Positions 19,955 to 29,758 of a DNA stretch of 64,000 bases are shown piece by piece. The notes under the pieces were generated by a model. The model made no database searches, was not told the origin of the DNA, and worked only from the letters and a program-made list of their open reading frames with translations. The stretch's first letter is position 1. The number at the start of each line of letters is the position of its first letter. A program made the translations under genes and the position numbers. The stretch is from Filimonas lacunae (GTDB lineage: Bacteria > Bacteroidota > Bacteroidia > Chitinophagales > Chitinophagaceae): NCBI RefSeq assembly GCF_002355595.1, contig NZ_AP017422.1:1178001-1242000 (forward strand), in the 5' to 3' direction.

Positions 19955-20470
19955 TTATAGTAGCGTGCGGGGTGCTTTTGCTTCTCCGGTTTGGTTAATC
20001 ACTTCGCCGCAGGTAAGCATGTTGCGTGGATAGTAGGGATTTTTGATGGTTTCTTCGCTGCTAAGCCATACTTCACCTGTCATAGGACAACGTTGCTCGA
20101 ATATGGTAAATGCAGGCTGTGGCTGGTGCTGCAACCAATACCAGCATTTAACGGACAAAGCAGCCAGGCTTTTCCTTTGCACTTTGATACTTTGTGTTTC
20201 ACTGATGTTCTTCGCTATTTCCATCGCTTCGTTGCGTACATTACTTAAAGTGTCCAGCATAAGGGCGTTTGCTTTTTTTATGCGCAATTTGCCTATGGCC
20301 TCGCTCAGCAATTTTGCATTGGATGCTGCGTTTACAGAATCAGAAGCCACCAGGTTTTCTTTTAACGACAAATATGTTTTCATCGCTTCTTCCACAGGCG
20401 TGTGCGTGGTTTGGGCAGATAGCCTTGCTGACAGAATTAACAGAAAGGCGAGGAGTACTCTATTGCTCAT
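19955..20470 (-). CDS. Secreted DUF3347 domain protein
   Basis: A 171-residue protein with a signal peptide ('VLLAFLLILSARLSAQ') and a DUF3347 body: 'EEAMKTYLSLKENLVASDS' near the N-terminus and the conserved C-terminal 'RCPMTGEVWLSSEETIKNPY' followed by 'MLTCGEV'. The two Cys (in RCPMTG and LTCGE) are the conserved pair of the family, which occurs near copper/heavy-metal efflux proteins and can be fused to CusB-like adaptors. A metal-binding role in the periplasm is inferred. It stands alone here, divergent from acnB. Confidence 0.82.
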   Translation of the reverse strand: MSNRVLLAFLLILSARLSAQTTHTPVEEAMKTYLSLKENLVASDSVNAASNAKLLSEAIGKLRIKKANALMLDTLSNVRNEAMEIAKNISETQSIKVQRKSLAALSVKCWYWLQHQPQPAFTIFEQRCPMTGEVWLSSEETIKNPYYPRNMLTCGEVINQTGEAKAPRTLL

Positions 20471-20874
20471 ATTATTGCTTTGTGTGCTTTACATGTCTGT
20501 AAACGCCTGTGAAACCCTGATGAAATGTATGGTAAGGAAATGTTAAAGTGGAGCAATGTCTTTTGCCGCATTAACCGTACGGTAAAACTTCACAAAAGCC
20601 TGTTGGCAGTAAGCTGTAAAAGGCTGTATTCATTGTTAAAGGCAGAGCGTAAAAGGCTGTTCATCCAGGTACAATACATCACTTAACTGGCGGTCGCTTT
20701 TTTCACCTTTTCTTCACGCATGAATGGCTTGCTGTTAAAATAAAACTTACGGTTGTTAATTTTTAACCCCCGCATTCAAGTGGTATTTGGTGCTGCATGG
20801 AATCTTCTTTAGATCGCTGTGTAATATTATCGACATTAATTACCTTTGCGCCCTAGATCCCAAAAGATTATTGT
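20471..20874. other. Intergenic region between DUF3347 gene and acnB
   Basis: No gene is seen in these 404 bp. They contain two near-identical direct repeats with core GTAAAAGGCTGT followed by TTCAT, at 20616-20633 and 20649-20664, 33 bp apart, about 190-220 bp upstream of the acnB promoter. These could be regulator sites. Confidence 0.4.
20841..20848 (+). promoter_or_regulatory. Promoter -7 element of acnB
   Basis: TACCTTTG matches the TAnnTTTG consensus; TGTG at 20818-20821 lies exactly 19 bp upstream and resembles the -33 TTTG. The ATG is 27 bp downstream. Confidence 0.65.
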
Positions 20875-23682
20875 ATGAGCCGTTATAACGAATACCTTAA
20901 AGAAATTGAAGAAAGAAGAGGTCAGGAATTACATCCCAAACCGATTGATGGTGCCGAATTACTCAGTGAAATCATCGAACAAATCAGAGATACCGGTAAT
21001 GTATACAGGAAAGATTCTCTCAATTTCTTTATTTATAACGTACTGCCGGGTACTACCAGTGCTGCTGGCGTAAAGGCTCAGTTTTTAAAGGAAATTATTC
21101 TGGGTACCGCTAAGGTGGAAGAAATTACACCTGCTTTTGCATTTGAGTTACTATCACACATGAAGGGCGGACCTTCTATTGAAGTATTGCTGGACCTGGC
21201 TTTGGGTAATGATATTGCTATTGCCCAGGAAGCTGCCAAAGTGTTGAAAACGCAGGTTTTCCTGTATGATGCCGACACAGACCGCTTGAAAGAAGCGTTC
21301 AAAAGCGAAAATCCCATCGCAAGAGATATCCTGGAAAGCTATGCGAAGGCGGAGTTTTTTACCACATTACCCGAGGTGCCGGAAGAAATTAAGGTAGTAA
21401 CGTTTATTGCAGGTGAGGGCGATATTTCTACCGACTTACTTTCTCCGGGTAACCAGGCACACTCCAGGAGTGACCGTGAACTGCATGGTCAATGTATGAT
21501 CACTCCGCAGGCACAAGCCGAAATTAAGGCATTACAGGCGCAGCATCCCGACAAAAGCGTGATGCTGATTGCGGAAAAAGGCACCATGGGTGTAGGTTCA
21601 TCCAGAATGTCAGGCGTAAATAACGTAGCGCTTTGGACCGGCAAACAGGCAAGTCCTTATGTGCCATTTGTGAATATTGCGCCTATTGTAGGTGGCACAA
21701 ACGGTATTTCTCCCATTTTCCTTACCACTGTTGATGTTACCGGCGGTATAGGTGTTGACCTGAAGAACTGGGTGAAAAAAGTAGACGAAAATGGCAAGGT
21801 AGTTCGCAATGAAAATGGCGAACCTATCCTGGAGCAGGTATATTCAGTGGCTACCGGCACTGTATTTACCATCAATACCAAAACCAAGAAACTTTATAAC
21901 GATAATGGTGAGCAGGAACTGATTGACCTTGCAAAGGCACTCACTCCACAGAAAAAAGAATTTATCAGGGCGGGTGGATCGTATGCTATTGTATTTGGTA
22001 AGAAAATACAGACAGTGGCAGCGAAAATTTTAGGTATTGAGCCTACGCCGGTATTTGCTCCGTCAAAAGAAATTTCCAACGAAGGACAAGGTTTAACAGC
22101 AGTAGAAAAGATATTTAACAAAAATGCTGTTGGAACTACTCCAGGTAAAATATTACATGCCGGTTCGGATGTACGTGTAGAAGTGAACATTGTAGGTTCT
22201 CAGGATACCACCGGTTTGATGACTGCCCAGGAGCTGGAATCTATGGCGGCTACTGTCATTTCTCCTATTGTGGACGGTGCTTACCAGTCTGGTTGTCACA
22301 CCGCTTCTGTATGGGATAAGAAAGCACAGGCTAATATTCCTAAACTGATGAAGTTTATGAATGATTTCGGATTGATCACTGCCCGTGATCCTAAAGGCGA
22401 ATATCATTCTATGACGGATGTAATTCACAAAGTACTGAACGATATCACGATTGATGAGTGGGCTATCATTATTGGTGGTGACTCACACACCAGGATGTCG
22501 AAAGGTGTTGCTTTTGGCGCTGACTCTGGTACCGTTGCGCTGGCGCTGGCTACCGGTGAAGCATCTATGCCTATTCCGGAATCAGTGAAAGTAACCTTCA
22601 AAGGCCAAATGAAGGAGCATATGGACTTCCGTGACGTGGTGCATGCTACGCAAGCGCAGATGCTGCAGAAATTTGGTGGTGAAAACGTTTTCCAGGGCAG
22701 AATTATTGAAGTGCACATTGGTACACTGCCTTCTGACCAGGCTTTCACATTTACTGACTGGACTGCAGAGATGAAAGCAAAAGCTTCTATCTGTATTTCA
22801 GAAGATGATACCCTGATTCAATCACTGGAAATTGCGAAAGGCAGAATCCAGATTATGATTGACAAGGGCATGGATAACAGCAGACAAGTGCTTCAGGGCT
22901 TGATTAATAAAGCGGATAAGAGAATAGCTGAGATTAAATCTGGCGAAAAACCAGCTTTAACACCAGATGAAAATGCGAAGTATTACGCAGAAGTGGTAAT
23001 TGATCTGGATGTGATTGATGAGCCCATGATCGCTGACCCTGACGTTAATAATGGCGACGTTTCTAAAAGATATACGCACGATACCATCCGTGAACTTTCT
23101 TACTATGGTGGCGATAAAAAAGTAGATCTTGGTTTTGTGGGCTCCTGTATGGTGCACAAGGGTGATTTGAAAATTGTTTCTCAAATGCTCAAAAACCTGG
23201 AAAAGCAACAAGGTAAAGTGGCATTCCATGCACCACTGGTAGTAGCAGCTCCTACTTACAACATTATTGATGAACTGCAGGCTGAGGGTGATTGGGAAAT
23301 ATTACAGAAGTACTCTGGTTTTGAATTCAACGATGCAGCTCCGAAAGGCGCAGCACGTACTGAATATGAAAACATGATGTACCTGGAGCGTCCGGGTTGT
23401 AACCTTTGTATGGGCAACCAGGAAAAAGCAGCTAAAGGCGATACGGTAATGGCTACCTCTACCCGTTTGTTCCAGGGTAGGGTGGTGGAAGATTCTGACC
23501 GTAAAAAAGGCGAATCACTGCTGGCATCTACACCAGTAGTAGTTCTTTCTGCTATTCTGGGAAGAATTCCGAATGTGGAAGAATATAAAGCGGCAGTAGT
23601 AGGTATCGATCTGACTAAGTTTGCTCCTCCGCTGAAGAACTTAACTTCGGGTGCAGTGCGCAAAGACAGTCTGTCTTACTAG
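20875..23682 (+). CDS. acnB: Bifunctional aconitate hydratase 2 / 2-methylisocitrate dehydratase
   Basis: A 935-residue AcnB-type aconitase. It interconverts citrate and isocitrate via cis-aconitate in the TCA cycle and can act on 2-methyl-cis-aconitate. The helical N-terminal HEAT-like domain (residues 1-160) and the swivelling domain precede the catalytic domains, as in AcnB and unlike AcnA. The 4Fe-4S ligands are visible as Cys758 in 'VGSCMVHKG' and Cys842/Cys845 in 'PGCNLCMGNQ'. Substrate-binding stretches 'GCHTASVWD' and 'IIIGGDSHTRMS' are present. The gene is monocistronic, with its own promoter and terminator. Confidence 0.96.
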   Translation: MSRYNEYLKEIEERRGQELHPKPIDGAELLSEIIEQIRDTGNVYRKDSLNFFIYNVLPGTTSAAGVKAQFLKEIILGTAKVEEITPAFAFELLSHMKGGPSIEVLLDLALGNDIAIAQEAAKVLKTQVFLYDADTDRLKEAFKSENPIARDILESYAKAEFFTTLPEVPEEIKVVTFIAGEGDISTDLLSPGNQAHSRSDRELHGQCMITPQAQAEIKALQAQHPDKSVMLIAEKGTMGVGSSRMSGVNNVALWTGKQASPYVPFVNIAPIVGGTNGISPIFLTTVDVTGGIGVDLKNWVKKVDENGKVVRNENGEPILEQVYSVATGTVFTINTKTKKLYNDNGEQELIDLAKALTPQKKEFIRAGGSYAIVFGKKIQTVAAKILGIEPTPVFAPSKEISNEGQGLTAVEKIFNKNAVGTTPGKILHAGSDVRVEVNIVGSQDTTGLMTAQELESMAATVISPIVDGAYQSGCHTASVWDKKAQANIPKLMKFMNDFGLITARDPKGEYHSMTDVIHKVLNDITIDEWAIIIGGDSHTRMSKGVAFGADSGTVALALATGEASMPIPESVKVTFKGQMKEHMDFRDVVHATQAQMLQKFGGENVFQGRIIEVHIGTLPSDQAFTFTDWTAEMKAKASICISEDDTLIQSLEIAKGRIQIMIDKGMDNSRQVLQGLINKADKRIAEIKSGEKPALTPDENAKYYAEVVIDLDVIDEPMIADPDVNNGDVSKRYTHDTIRELSYYGGDKKVDLGFVGSCMVHKGDLKIVSQMLKNLEKQQGKVAFHAPLVVAAPTYNIIDELQAEGDWEILQKYSGFEFNDAAPKGAARTEYENMMYLERPGCNLCMGNQEKAAKGDTVMATSTRLFQGRVVEDSDRKKGESLLASTPVVVLSAILGRIPNVEEYKAAVVGIDLTKFAPPLKNLTSGAVRKDSLSY

Positions 23683-23710
23683 CACTTTACTTTATTATAA
23701 AGCTTTTTAT

Positions 23711-23754
23711 AAAAGGCTATACATCCGATTCCTGGATTGTATAGCCTTTTTTGT
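23711..23754 (+). terminator. Terminator of acnB
   Basis: A perfect 13-bp stem (23711-23723 with 23738-23750) begins with AAAA and is followed by TTGTTTT; it lies 28 bp after the acnB stop. Confidence 0.9.
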
Positions 23755-23834
23755 TTTGCCCGGTGAAGCCTGGGGTGCATTCAAAAGCCTGGAAGCAATA
23801 GTTTTTAAACTGAAGCTTTCAATTGCCTGATTAT

Positions 23835-24641
23835 CTAACTAAACATTTTTGTTATCATCGAGTTGATTACATTCCACTCTGTATGTTTAGTGGGCTGGCC
23901 GTTTAAGATGGATAATTTCTGTTGAAATCCAGCCCTTCTTTCCTGCTGTTCCTGTATTAATCGTTCTTTATTGACTTGGGTAGTGCCCCAGTTTTTTTCT
24001 ACTGCTATCTGAACCTGTGCATCCATTGCCGTAAAGAAGCGGTGGCCAAAATCTTCTATTTCATGGATGAATGTTGCATATTCCATTGCCACTTCCCCGT
24101 CCTGAGCTGTCCATACGGGAATGTTGTTCTCTGTGAGGTGGTCTGCTTTCCAGACAATAGAAATGTTATTCCTGTTTCTGAAAAAACTGATGCCCGGTCC
24201 GCTTGTTAAGTGCATAGCGGTAAGTGTTCTGCTATATATCCATTCAATGGCTTTGTCGTAACTATCGTAATGGGCATTGGCATCAATGGAAGGATCTTGC
24301 GACAGGTTATCGAACCAATTCTGAGCTGCTTCATAAAACCTGTATAGATAGTTATTGCTCTGTGCAATGGTGTAAAAGGCATCCGGAACAGGTTCGGCAA
24401 TGGATTCAAATATGCTTGTCCAGTCTTCCAGTAAGCGGGCTATTGGGTAATCGACATAACAAGAGTCGTTGACGTGGTTACCGGATAATACTTCCCGGGT
24501 ATATTCATAAAGAGTGGCTTTGTTTACATCCAGCCAATATTCACCATCCGTGAGTCCAAACCAATCCATGCTGGTATCAGGAGCATCGCCCCAGGGAATG
24601 ATGTTGGCCGGATGTTTGAGTTTGAAATTAATAAGTGCCAT
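23835..24641 (-). CDS. DUF5984 family protein
   Basis: A 268-residue soluble protein without signal peptide. The opening 'IIPWGDAPDTSMDWFGLTDG' followed by 'EYWLDV' is the signature of DUF5984, a family of unknown function seen in several phyla, often beside immunity-type genes. A well-kept 'FIHEIEDFGHRFFTAMDAQV' segment is near residue 190. Nothing adjacent suggests a toxin, so it appears solitary. The function is not known. Confidence 0.72.
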   Translation of the reverse strand: MALINFKLKHPANIIPWGDAPDTSMDWFGLTDGEYWLDVNKATLYEYTREVLSGNHVNDSCYVDYPIARLLEDWTSIFESIAEPVPDAFYTIAQSNNYLYRFYEAAQNWFDNLSQDPSIDANAHYDSYDKAIEWIYSRTLTAMHLTSGPGISFFRNRNNISIVWKADHLTENNIPVWTAQDGEVAMEYATFIHEIEDFGHRFFTAMDAQVQIAVEKNWGTTQVNKERLIQEQQERRAGFQQKLSILNGQPTKHTEWNVINSMITKMFS

Positions 24642-24988
24642 ATGTAATTAAAAGTCAGAGTATTGGCAAGTTAGTGTAAAAAAATGATAGTGGTGGTGGA
24701 GCTGTATGACCCTCCATGCGTTGGTTTGGACGCAAAAAAGTCCCCTATTTGTATAATGGAGCAGGGGGACAATTGTTGGCTATACTGCCTGGTGCAGTGG
24801 TCGATAGCAGTCCAATACAGGCATTAAGAGTGTTACTCATCTTTGAATTTTATAATTTTCTCTTTGTTTTCCGTAATGTTTTTCTGTTGTACATGGTGAA
24901 CTTTGTAAACCCGGAAGGGTTGTTAGTAGGGAATAGTGGTTGCATCAATAACGACTCATTGAATACAGTTACTAAAAATGAATACAAT
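24642..24988. other. Intergenic region between DUF5984 gene and aldo/keto reductase
   Basis: The frame of the reductase is open back to an ATG at 24716, but the translation upstream of 24989 resembles no protein. The region holds GTCCCC (24740-24745) and a matching GGGGAC about 25 bp on, and AT-rich sequence that likely carries both divergent promoters. No clear TAnnTTTG is found. Confidence 0.4.
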
Positions 24989-25963
24989 ATGAAATACATT
25001 ACAATTGGGGGGCTTGAGGTTTCGCGTATTGGTCTTGGGGCAATGTCTATGTCGGCTTATTATAGTCCTACGGAGCGTAATGATGAGGAGTCTATCCGTA
25101 CTATTCATCGTGCCATTGAAATGGGCGTCACTCATATTGATACTGCTGAAATATACGGCCCGTATATGAATGAAGAATTGGTAGGGCAAGCCATAAAAGG
25201 CCGTAGAAGCCAGGTGGTCATTGCAACAAAATTTGGGCTTGTTTCTCATGCCGGAGGAGGTGCGGGTGTAATAGATAGCAAGCCTGAGAACATACGTAAA
25301 GCGGTAGAGGGTTCTTTGAAAAGGCTTGGTACAGATTATATTGATCTGTATTATCAACATCGTGTAGATCCGAAAACACCTATAGAGGATACCATAGGAG
25401 CTTTAGCCCAACTGATAGCAGAAGGAAAGATAAAACATATCGGATTATCGGAAGCGGGCGTTGAAACTATCCGTCGCGCACATGCTGTTCACCCCATTAC
25501 TGCTTTGCAAAGCGAGTACTCGCTTTGGGCGCGTGATCTGGAGTTGGCCATACTTCCTTTGTTAAGAGAGCTTGGCATTGGGTTAGTTCCTTATTCGCCG
25601 CTGGGGCGTGGTTTTCTTACAGGCACCATCACTTCTCGTGAACAAATTTCAGATGACGATTGGAGAAAGAGCAACCCGCGGTTTTCGGCAGAAAACTTTA
25701 CACATAATCTACAAACGGTGGAGGAGGTAAAAGCTGTTGCAACCGAAGTGAATGCTACTCCGGGACAGGTAGCCCTGGCATGGTTACTGGCGCAAGGTGA
25801 AGATATTGCACCTATTCCGGGTACAAAACGTGTTAACCGGGTGGAAGAAAATAGTGCAGCTGATAGTGTTGTGCTGAGTAGTGAGCAGGTGGAGAGATTA
25901 AAAAATATATCTGCTGTGGGTGAAAGGTATTCAGCAGGGGATATGTCCACAATAGAAAAATAG
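24989..25963 (+). CDS. Aldo/keto reductase
   Basis: 324 residues from ATG 24989, which gives the standard AKR opening 'MKYITIGGLEVSRIGLGAMS'. It is a TIM-barrel NADPH-dependent oxidoreductase with the catalytic tetrad visible: Asp and Tyr in 'HIDTAEIYGPYMNE', Lys in 'IATKFG', His in 'LYYQHRVD'. The cofactor-binding end is 'IPGTKRVNRVEENSAA'. It resembles the YakC/AKR13 group that reduces aldehydes. The AraC and SDR genes that follow are convergent with it, and an AraC protein next to an AKR and an SDR is a common carbonyl-stress arrangement. Confidence 0.92.
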   Translation: MKYITIGGLEVSRIGLGAMSMSAYYSPTERNDEESIRTIHRAIEMGVTHIDTAEIYGPYMNEELVGQAIKGRRSQVVIATKFGLVSHAGGGAGVIDSKPENIRKAVEGSLKRLGTDYIDLYYQHRVDPKTPIEDTIGALAQLIAEGKIKHIGLSEAGVETIRRAHAVHPITALQSEYSLWARDLELAILPLLRELGIGLVPYSPLGRGFLTGTITSREQISDDDWRKSNPRFSAENFTHNLQTVEEVKAVATEVNATPGQVALAWLLAQGEDIAPIPGTKRVNRVEENSAADSVVLSSEQVERLKNISAVGERYSAGDMSTIEK

Positions 25964-26046
25964 AGGAACGTGCATTCCGGTATAGCAGAAGCGTTTGTTG
26001 AAATAAAAAAGAGGAGAGGAATTGGGTAAGCATTACACGGATCAGT

Positions 26047-26964
26047 TCAGGGGTTAAAGGCGGCTCTAAACTCCAAAGGGCTTTGGTTGGTTTTTATTTT
26101 AAACAGCTTGCTGAATGATTGCGGATGCTCAAAGCCCAATGTATAAGCAATTTCACTAACGGATAGGGAAGTGGCAGATAGTTGTTCCTTAGCTTTTTCT
26201 ATCACTGTGTTCTGGATATATTGTTGTGTGTTCAGGCCTGTTAAAGAACGCAGCATATCACTCAGGTAACGCTGGGATACATGCAGGGATGCACTAATGT
26301 AGGTTACCGTAGGCAGCCCTTTCTTTAAGCCGCTGTTTTGATCAAAATACGTGTTGAGCAGCTGATCTAAAGAAGCGATAATTTCATGATTGACCGCTTT
26401 TCTTGTAAGAAATTGACGGTTGTAAAAGCGATTACTGTAATTCAGTAATAATTCAATCTGCGAAACCAGTACGTCCTGGCTGAACTGGTCTATATTGGTT
26501 TTTAATTCATTGGCTATCGCCTGAAATAAATGCTCAATGATCTCTTTCTCCTTTGCAGACAAAAACAACGCTTCGGCAACATCATAGGAGAAGAATCCAT
26601 ATTGATGCAGGGATTTACCCAATGGATAGTTTCGAACAAAATCGGGATGAAAGTATAATGCGTAGCCGGTATAGCTATCGGTATCTTCCGGTGTAAAAAC
26701 AACTTGTTTAGGTTTTAGAAAGGCCAGTCCACCTTCTTCAAAATCGTAATAACCCTGCCCGTATCTTGTATGTCCCTTAAAGGAAGGCTTAAAGGATATT
26801 TTATAAAAATCAATGCTTATCTTTTTGCCCTTTTCCAGCGTTTCCAGCGGTACCTCTTTATAGTTCACAAATGCAACAAGTGGGTGTAACGGGGCGGGAA
26901 GCCCCAGTTCACGCATAAGCTGGGATATATTATTGATACAATGAGTGTCTGGCTTCTGTTGCAT
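26047..26964 (-). CDS. AraC-family transcriptional regulator
   Basis: 305 residues from ATG 26964; the codon at 26973 is TTG and less likely. The N-terminal sensor part is cupin-like ('ISFKPSFKGHTRYGQGYYDF'), and the C-terminal double helix-turn-helix includes 'ISASLHVSQRYLSDMLRSLT' and 'VSEIAYTLGFEHPQSFSKLF'. It starts 19 bp after the SDR gene on the same strand, so both share a transcript. It probably controls that SDR gene, the nearby aldo/keto reductase, or both. Confidence 0.9.
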   Translation of the reverse strand: MQQKPDTHCINNISQLMRELGLPAPLHPLVAFVNYKEVPLETLEKGKKISIDFYKISFKPSFKGHTRYGQGYYDFEEGGLAFLKPKQVVFTPEDTDSYTGYALYFHPDFVRNYPLGKSLHQYGFFSYDVAEALFLSAKEKEIIEHLFQAIANELKTNIDQFSQDVLVSQIELLLNYSNRFYNRQFLTRKAVNHEIIASLDQLLNTYFDQNSGLKKGLPTVTYISASLHVSQRYLSDMLRSLTGLNTQQYIQNTVIEKAKEQLSATSLSVSEIAYTLGFEHPQSFSKLFKIKTNQSPLEFRAAFNP

Positions 26965-26983
26965 TTTTCTCAAATTACATTCA

Positions 26984-27724
26984 TTATTGTTGTTTCGCAG
27001 GACGAATGATAATATCGCCTATTTCTACATCTGCTGGCTGGCTCACTGCATATATTACTGCATTTGCTACCGCATCGGGGCTTATAGCCATTTGTTCTAC
27101 TGCATGATGTGCTGTTGCCCGCATATCGTCTGTGTTTACACTTTTAGTGGCAAAATCGGTTTTAATATACCCTGGTGAAATGCCGGTGATGCGTATAGAG
27201 CCATCCGACTCCTGGCGGAATGCTTCTGAAATGGTACGGACAGCGTTTTTAGTACCTGCATAAACTCCCTGGGTTGGTACAATTTTTATACCTGCTGTAG
27301 AAATGATATTTACGATATGCCCGGTTTGCTGTTTCCTGAAAACGGGAATTGCTGCTGCCATTCCATACAAAACACCTTTTACATTCACATCGATCATAGC
27401 ATCCCAGCCGTCTGTATCTAAGTCGTCGATACGGCTGATGCTGGCAACACCTGCATTGTTTACGATGACATCCAGCCTGCCATACTGATCAACAGCTGCA
27501 TTTACGAATTGAACCAGATCGCTTTTATTACTTACATCTATTTTTACAAAAATAGCTTCGCCACCGTTATTCCTGATGTCTTCCGCTATGCGTTTCAGCT
27601 GCCCGGCATTTCTTGCGCCTAAAACAATTTTTGCCCCATTTTTCGCTAATTGTATAGCTATGGATTTACCGATACCTTCACTTGCCCCGGTTATGGCAAC
27701 TACTTTCCCTTGAATATGCTGCAT
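26984..27724 (-). CDS. Short-chain dehydrogenase/reductase (SDR)
   Basis: A classical 246-residue SDR: dinucleotide-binding motif 'TGASEGIG' at residues 12-19, 'VNNAGVAS' (NNAG) near residue 90, catalytic Ser region 'IISTAGIKIVPT', and the active-site YxxxK as 'VYAGTKNAVR'. These NAD(P)H-dependent enzymes reduce or oxidise small carbonyls or alcohols; the group is often labelled YdfG/serine-dehydrogenase-like. It is the first gene of a two-gene operon with the AraC regulator. Confidence 0.92.
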   Translation of the reverse strand: MQHIQGKVVAITGASEGIGKSIAIQLAKNGAKIVLGARNAGQLKRIAEDIRNNGGEAIFVKIDVSNKSDLVQFVNAAVDQYGRLDVIVNNAGVASISRIDDLDTDGWDAMIDVNVKGVLYGMAAAIPVFRKQQTGHIVNIISTAGIKIVPTQGVYAGTKNAVRTISEAFRQESDGSIRITGISPGYIKTDFATKSVNTDDMRATAHHAVEQMAISPDAVANAVIYAVSQPADVEIGDIIIRPAKQQ

Positions 27725-27867
27725 ATGTAATCTGGTTTGTTCAGCAGCAAAGCTCCTTCCTGTACGCTTGTAAAAAGTAGCCCTATTGGTACTTGTTGTA
27801 GTCAGGTTGGCGAAGGAGGTTCTTTAGTATAATAAGGGGGCAGCTTTCATCTGTTTATCGGCCGGCA

Positions 27868-28656
27868 TTATTCAAAGTCGCAATCCAGCTCCAGCGCGGA
27901 AAATAAATTACAGTTTACCTTAAACTCGTTATTGGCTAAGTCTTCTTTGATAATGCCATAAGAGACACCGCTTGCCTTATTCATGAGCAGACTATAAGTG
28001 GTTCCGTTTTTATCAGTAGCCATTAAGCTAATAGTGAAACTCCAGCTGGTAATCAGTTTTTTATCAATAACCACCCTGTTTGCAACAGGAATTTCTATTG
28101 TTTGATTGGTGTTGCAGGAAACGTTGTTCACAACCGGGCTTTTATATAGTATAGGGGAATTGTATAAAATGCCACTATAGGGAACAATAGAATCACCATT
28201 GTTGTATTGCTGTATTTGTACAAATATATCTGCGGTTGGGGTGGTGGGCCATACGGCGTTAAAATTAGGAATATGATTAGGTATGGTATCCCAATACACT
28301 TTGTTGATCACAATTTTTTTCAGAACGCGGTCCAGCACTTTTACGGTCTTGATTTGCGATGCTGTGTGTCCGTCACTGCTCTTTACAGTCAACTTCACCT
28401 GGTAAGTACCGGAGGTATCGTAGGTTAATATTGCTTTTGGCTCTTTTGTAACAACGCCATTGCCCAGGTCCCAGTACGAGGAGTCTGCATTAATAGAGCT
28501 GTTAAACAATGTACAGGTGTCATACGTGGCAATTCGTAATATAGAAGCGGTGTCGCCCCTGAACGAAAAGGCTGCTGTTGGAATTACTATTTTGTCTTTA
28601 TGGCAGGAAGATAGTATAACTATCAATAAAACAGGTAGCGTGTGTGAAAGGCGCAT
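27868..28656 (-). CDS. PKD-domain lipoprotein
   Basis: A 262-residue lipoprotein: signal peptide with lipobox LSSC ('PVLLIVILSSCHKDK'), one PKD domain (residues 30-115, with 'SYWDLGNGVVTKEPKAILTY' and 'GTYQVKLTVKSSDG'), and a C-terminal beta-rich domain of unknown type that contains Cys in 'NNVSCNTNQ', 'FKVNCNLF' and 'LDCDF'. PKD domains mediate surface or carbohydrate contacts. It is monocistronic and its function is not known. Confidence 0.8.
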   Translation of the reverse strand: MRLSHTLPVLLIVILSSCHKDKIVIPTAAFSFRGDTASILRIATYDTCTLFNSSINADSSYWDLGNGVVTKEPKAILTYDTSGTYQVKLTVKSSDGHTASQIKTVKVLDRVLKKIVINKVYWDTIPNHIPNFNAVWPTTPTADIFVQIQQYNNGDSIVPYSGILYNSPILYKSPVVNNVSCNTNQTIEIPVANRVVIDKKLITSWSFTISLMATDKNGTTYSLLMNKASGVSYGIIKEDLANNEFKVNCNLFSALELDCDFE

Positions 28657-28908
28657 AAAAGTGAATTTCAGATGGTATTTAAAAATACGTAATTAATATA
28701 AATGATGTGTTAAATTGTTAGCCTCGCTATCATGTTTCATCAGGTCATTTCGCAGCTGTGCAGCCATATGGATACCGGTGAAAGGTTTACCCCCGGATTT
28801 TACAGCTTCACCTGCGTTTAGAAGCTGGTGTGAAAGTTTGAATGGTAATTTTAAACACAGAATAGAAATTTCATCGTAGCTATACAGAAGGTCAGTTAAA
28901 AATATCCA

Positions 28909-29706
28909 ATGAACTCAATTAGTAAAATTACACTGGTACTGTTTCTTTTATTTCCAGGTGTGGTAAACGCGCAGGAAACAGGCGTTACAGCAGTTAAACA
29001 ATGGGAGGTGAATGGGGTTGCCCGGGAAGCGCTGGTGTACATTCCGGTTTCCGCAAAAAGCCGTCCAACGCCAGTTATCTTCCTGTTTCATGGCCATGGT
29101 GGAAATATGCAGGAAATACTTCGCAATCACGATTTTGAAAAGCTCTGGCCGGAGTCTATTGTGATAGCGCCCCAGGGCTTGAAAACGCCCGGACAACTGG
29201 TGGATCGGGCCGGTAACTATTCTGGTTGGCAGCAGGCGCCTGGTGACAGCAACGACCGTGATATTCATTTCTTTGATGAAATGTACCGTTCCCTGACAGA
29301 GGAGTATAAGGTAGACAAAAAGCAGGTATACGTTACCGGGCATTCCAACGGAGGTAGTTTTACTTATCTGCTATGGGCCATGCGGGGCGATTCCCTGGCA
29401 GCGGTAGCCCCCTCGGCAGGTGTTGCCTTCAAATTTAACAAGATGCTGAAACCCAAGCCTGTTATGCACATCATGGGAGAAAATGATCTGTTGGTAAAGC
29501 CTGCCTGGCAAAAAATGATGTTCAGTAGTTTATTAAAACTGAACGAGTGCAATATGCAGGGGCAACCTTTTGCAGAATCTGCCACCATGTATCCTTCGGC
29601 CATCCACATGCTCACTGTTTTATATCTTCACGCAGGAGGGCATGTTTATCCACGGGAGACGGATGCTGTAGTGGTTAAATTCTTCAAAAGTGCTTCTTCT
29701 CATTAG
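28909..29706 (+). CDS. Secreted esterase, PHB-depolymerase / feruloyl-esterase-like (LpqC type)
   Basis: A 265-residue protein with signal peptide ('ITLVLFLLFPGVVNAQ'). Alpha/beta hydrolase fold with oxyanion region 'VIFLFHGHGGNMQE', nucleophile Ser in 'VTGHSNGGSFTY', Asp in 'MGENDLLVKP' and His in 'HAGGHVYPRE'. The 'IVIAPQGLKTPGQLVDRAGN' and 'YSGWQQAPGDSNDRDIHFFD' stretches are those of polyhydroxybutyrate depolymerase-like esterases, many of which cleave feruloyl or acetyl esters from plant polysaccharide. It is monocistronic. Natural substrate not established. Confidence 0.88.
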   Translation: MNSISKITLVLFLLFPGVVNAQETGVTAVKQWEVNGVAREALVYIPVSAKSRPTPVIFLFHGHGGNMQEILRNHDFEKLWPESIVIAPQGLKTPGQLVDRAGNYSGWQQAPGDSNDRDIHFFDEMYRSLTEEYKVDKKQVYVTGHSNGGSFTYLLWAMRGDSLAAVAPSAGVAFKFNKMLKPKPVMHIMGENDLLVKPAWQKMMFSSLLKLNECNMQGQPFAESATMYPSAIHMLTVLYLHAGGHVYPRETDAVVVKFFKSASSH

Positions 29707-29758
29707 TGGAGGGAGGGTGTGCTAAACTTCTACAAACTGTACTCCTTTTTCTCATTTT

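Noticed and set aside
24740-24775. GTCCCC/GGGGAC hairpin as a riboswitch or terminator
   Set aside because: Only six pairs with a long loop and no T-run or conserved core.
24716-24988. N-terminal extension of the aldo/keto reductase from ATG 24716
   Set aside because: The family's standard N-terminus begins at 24989; the 91 upstream codons look non-coding.
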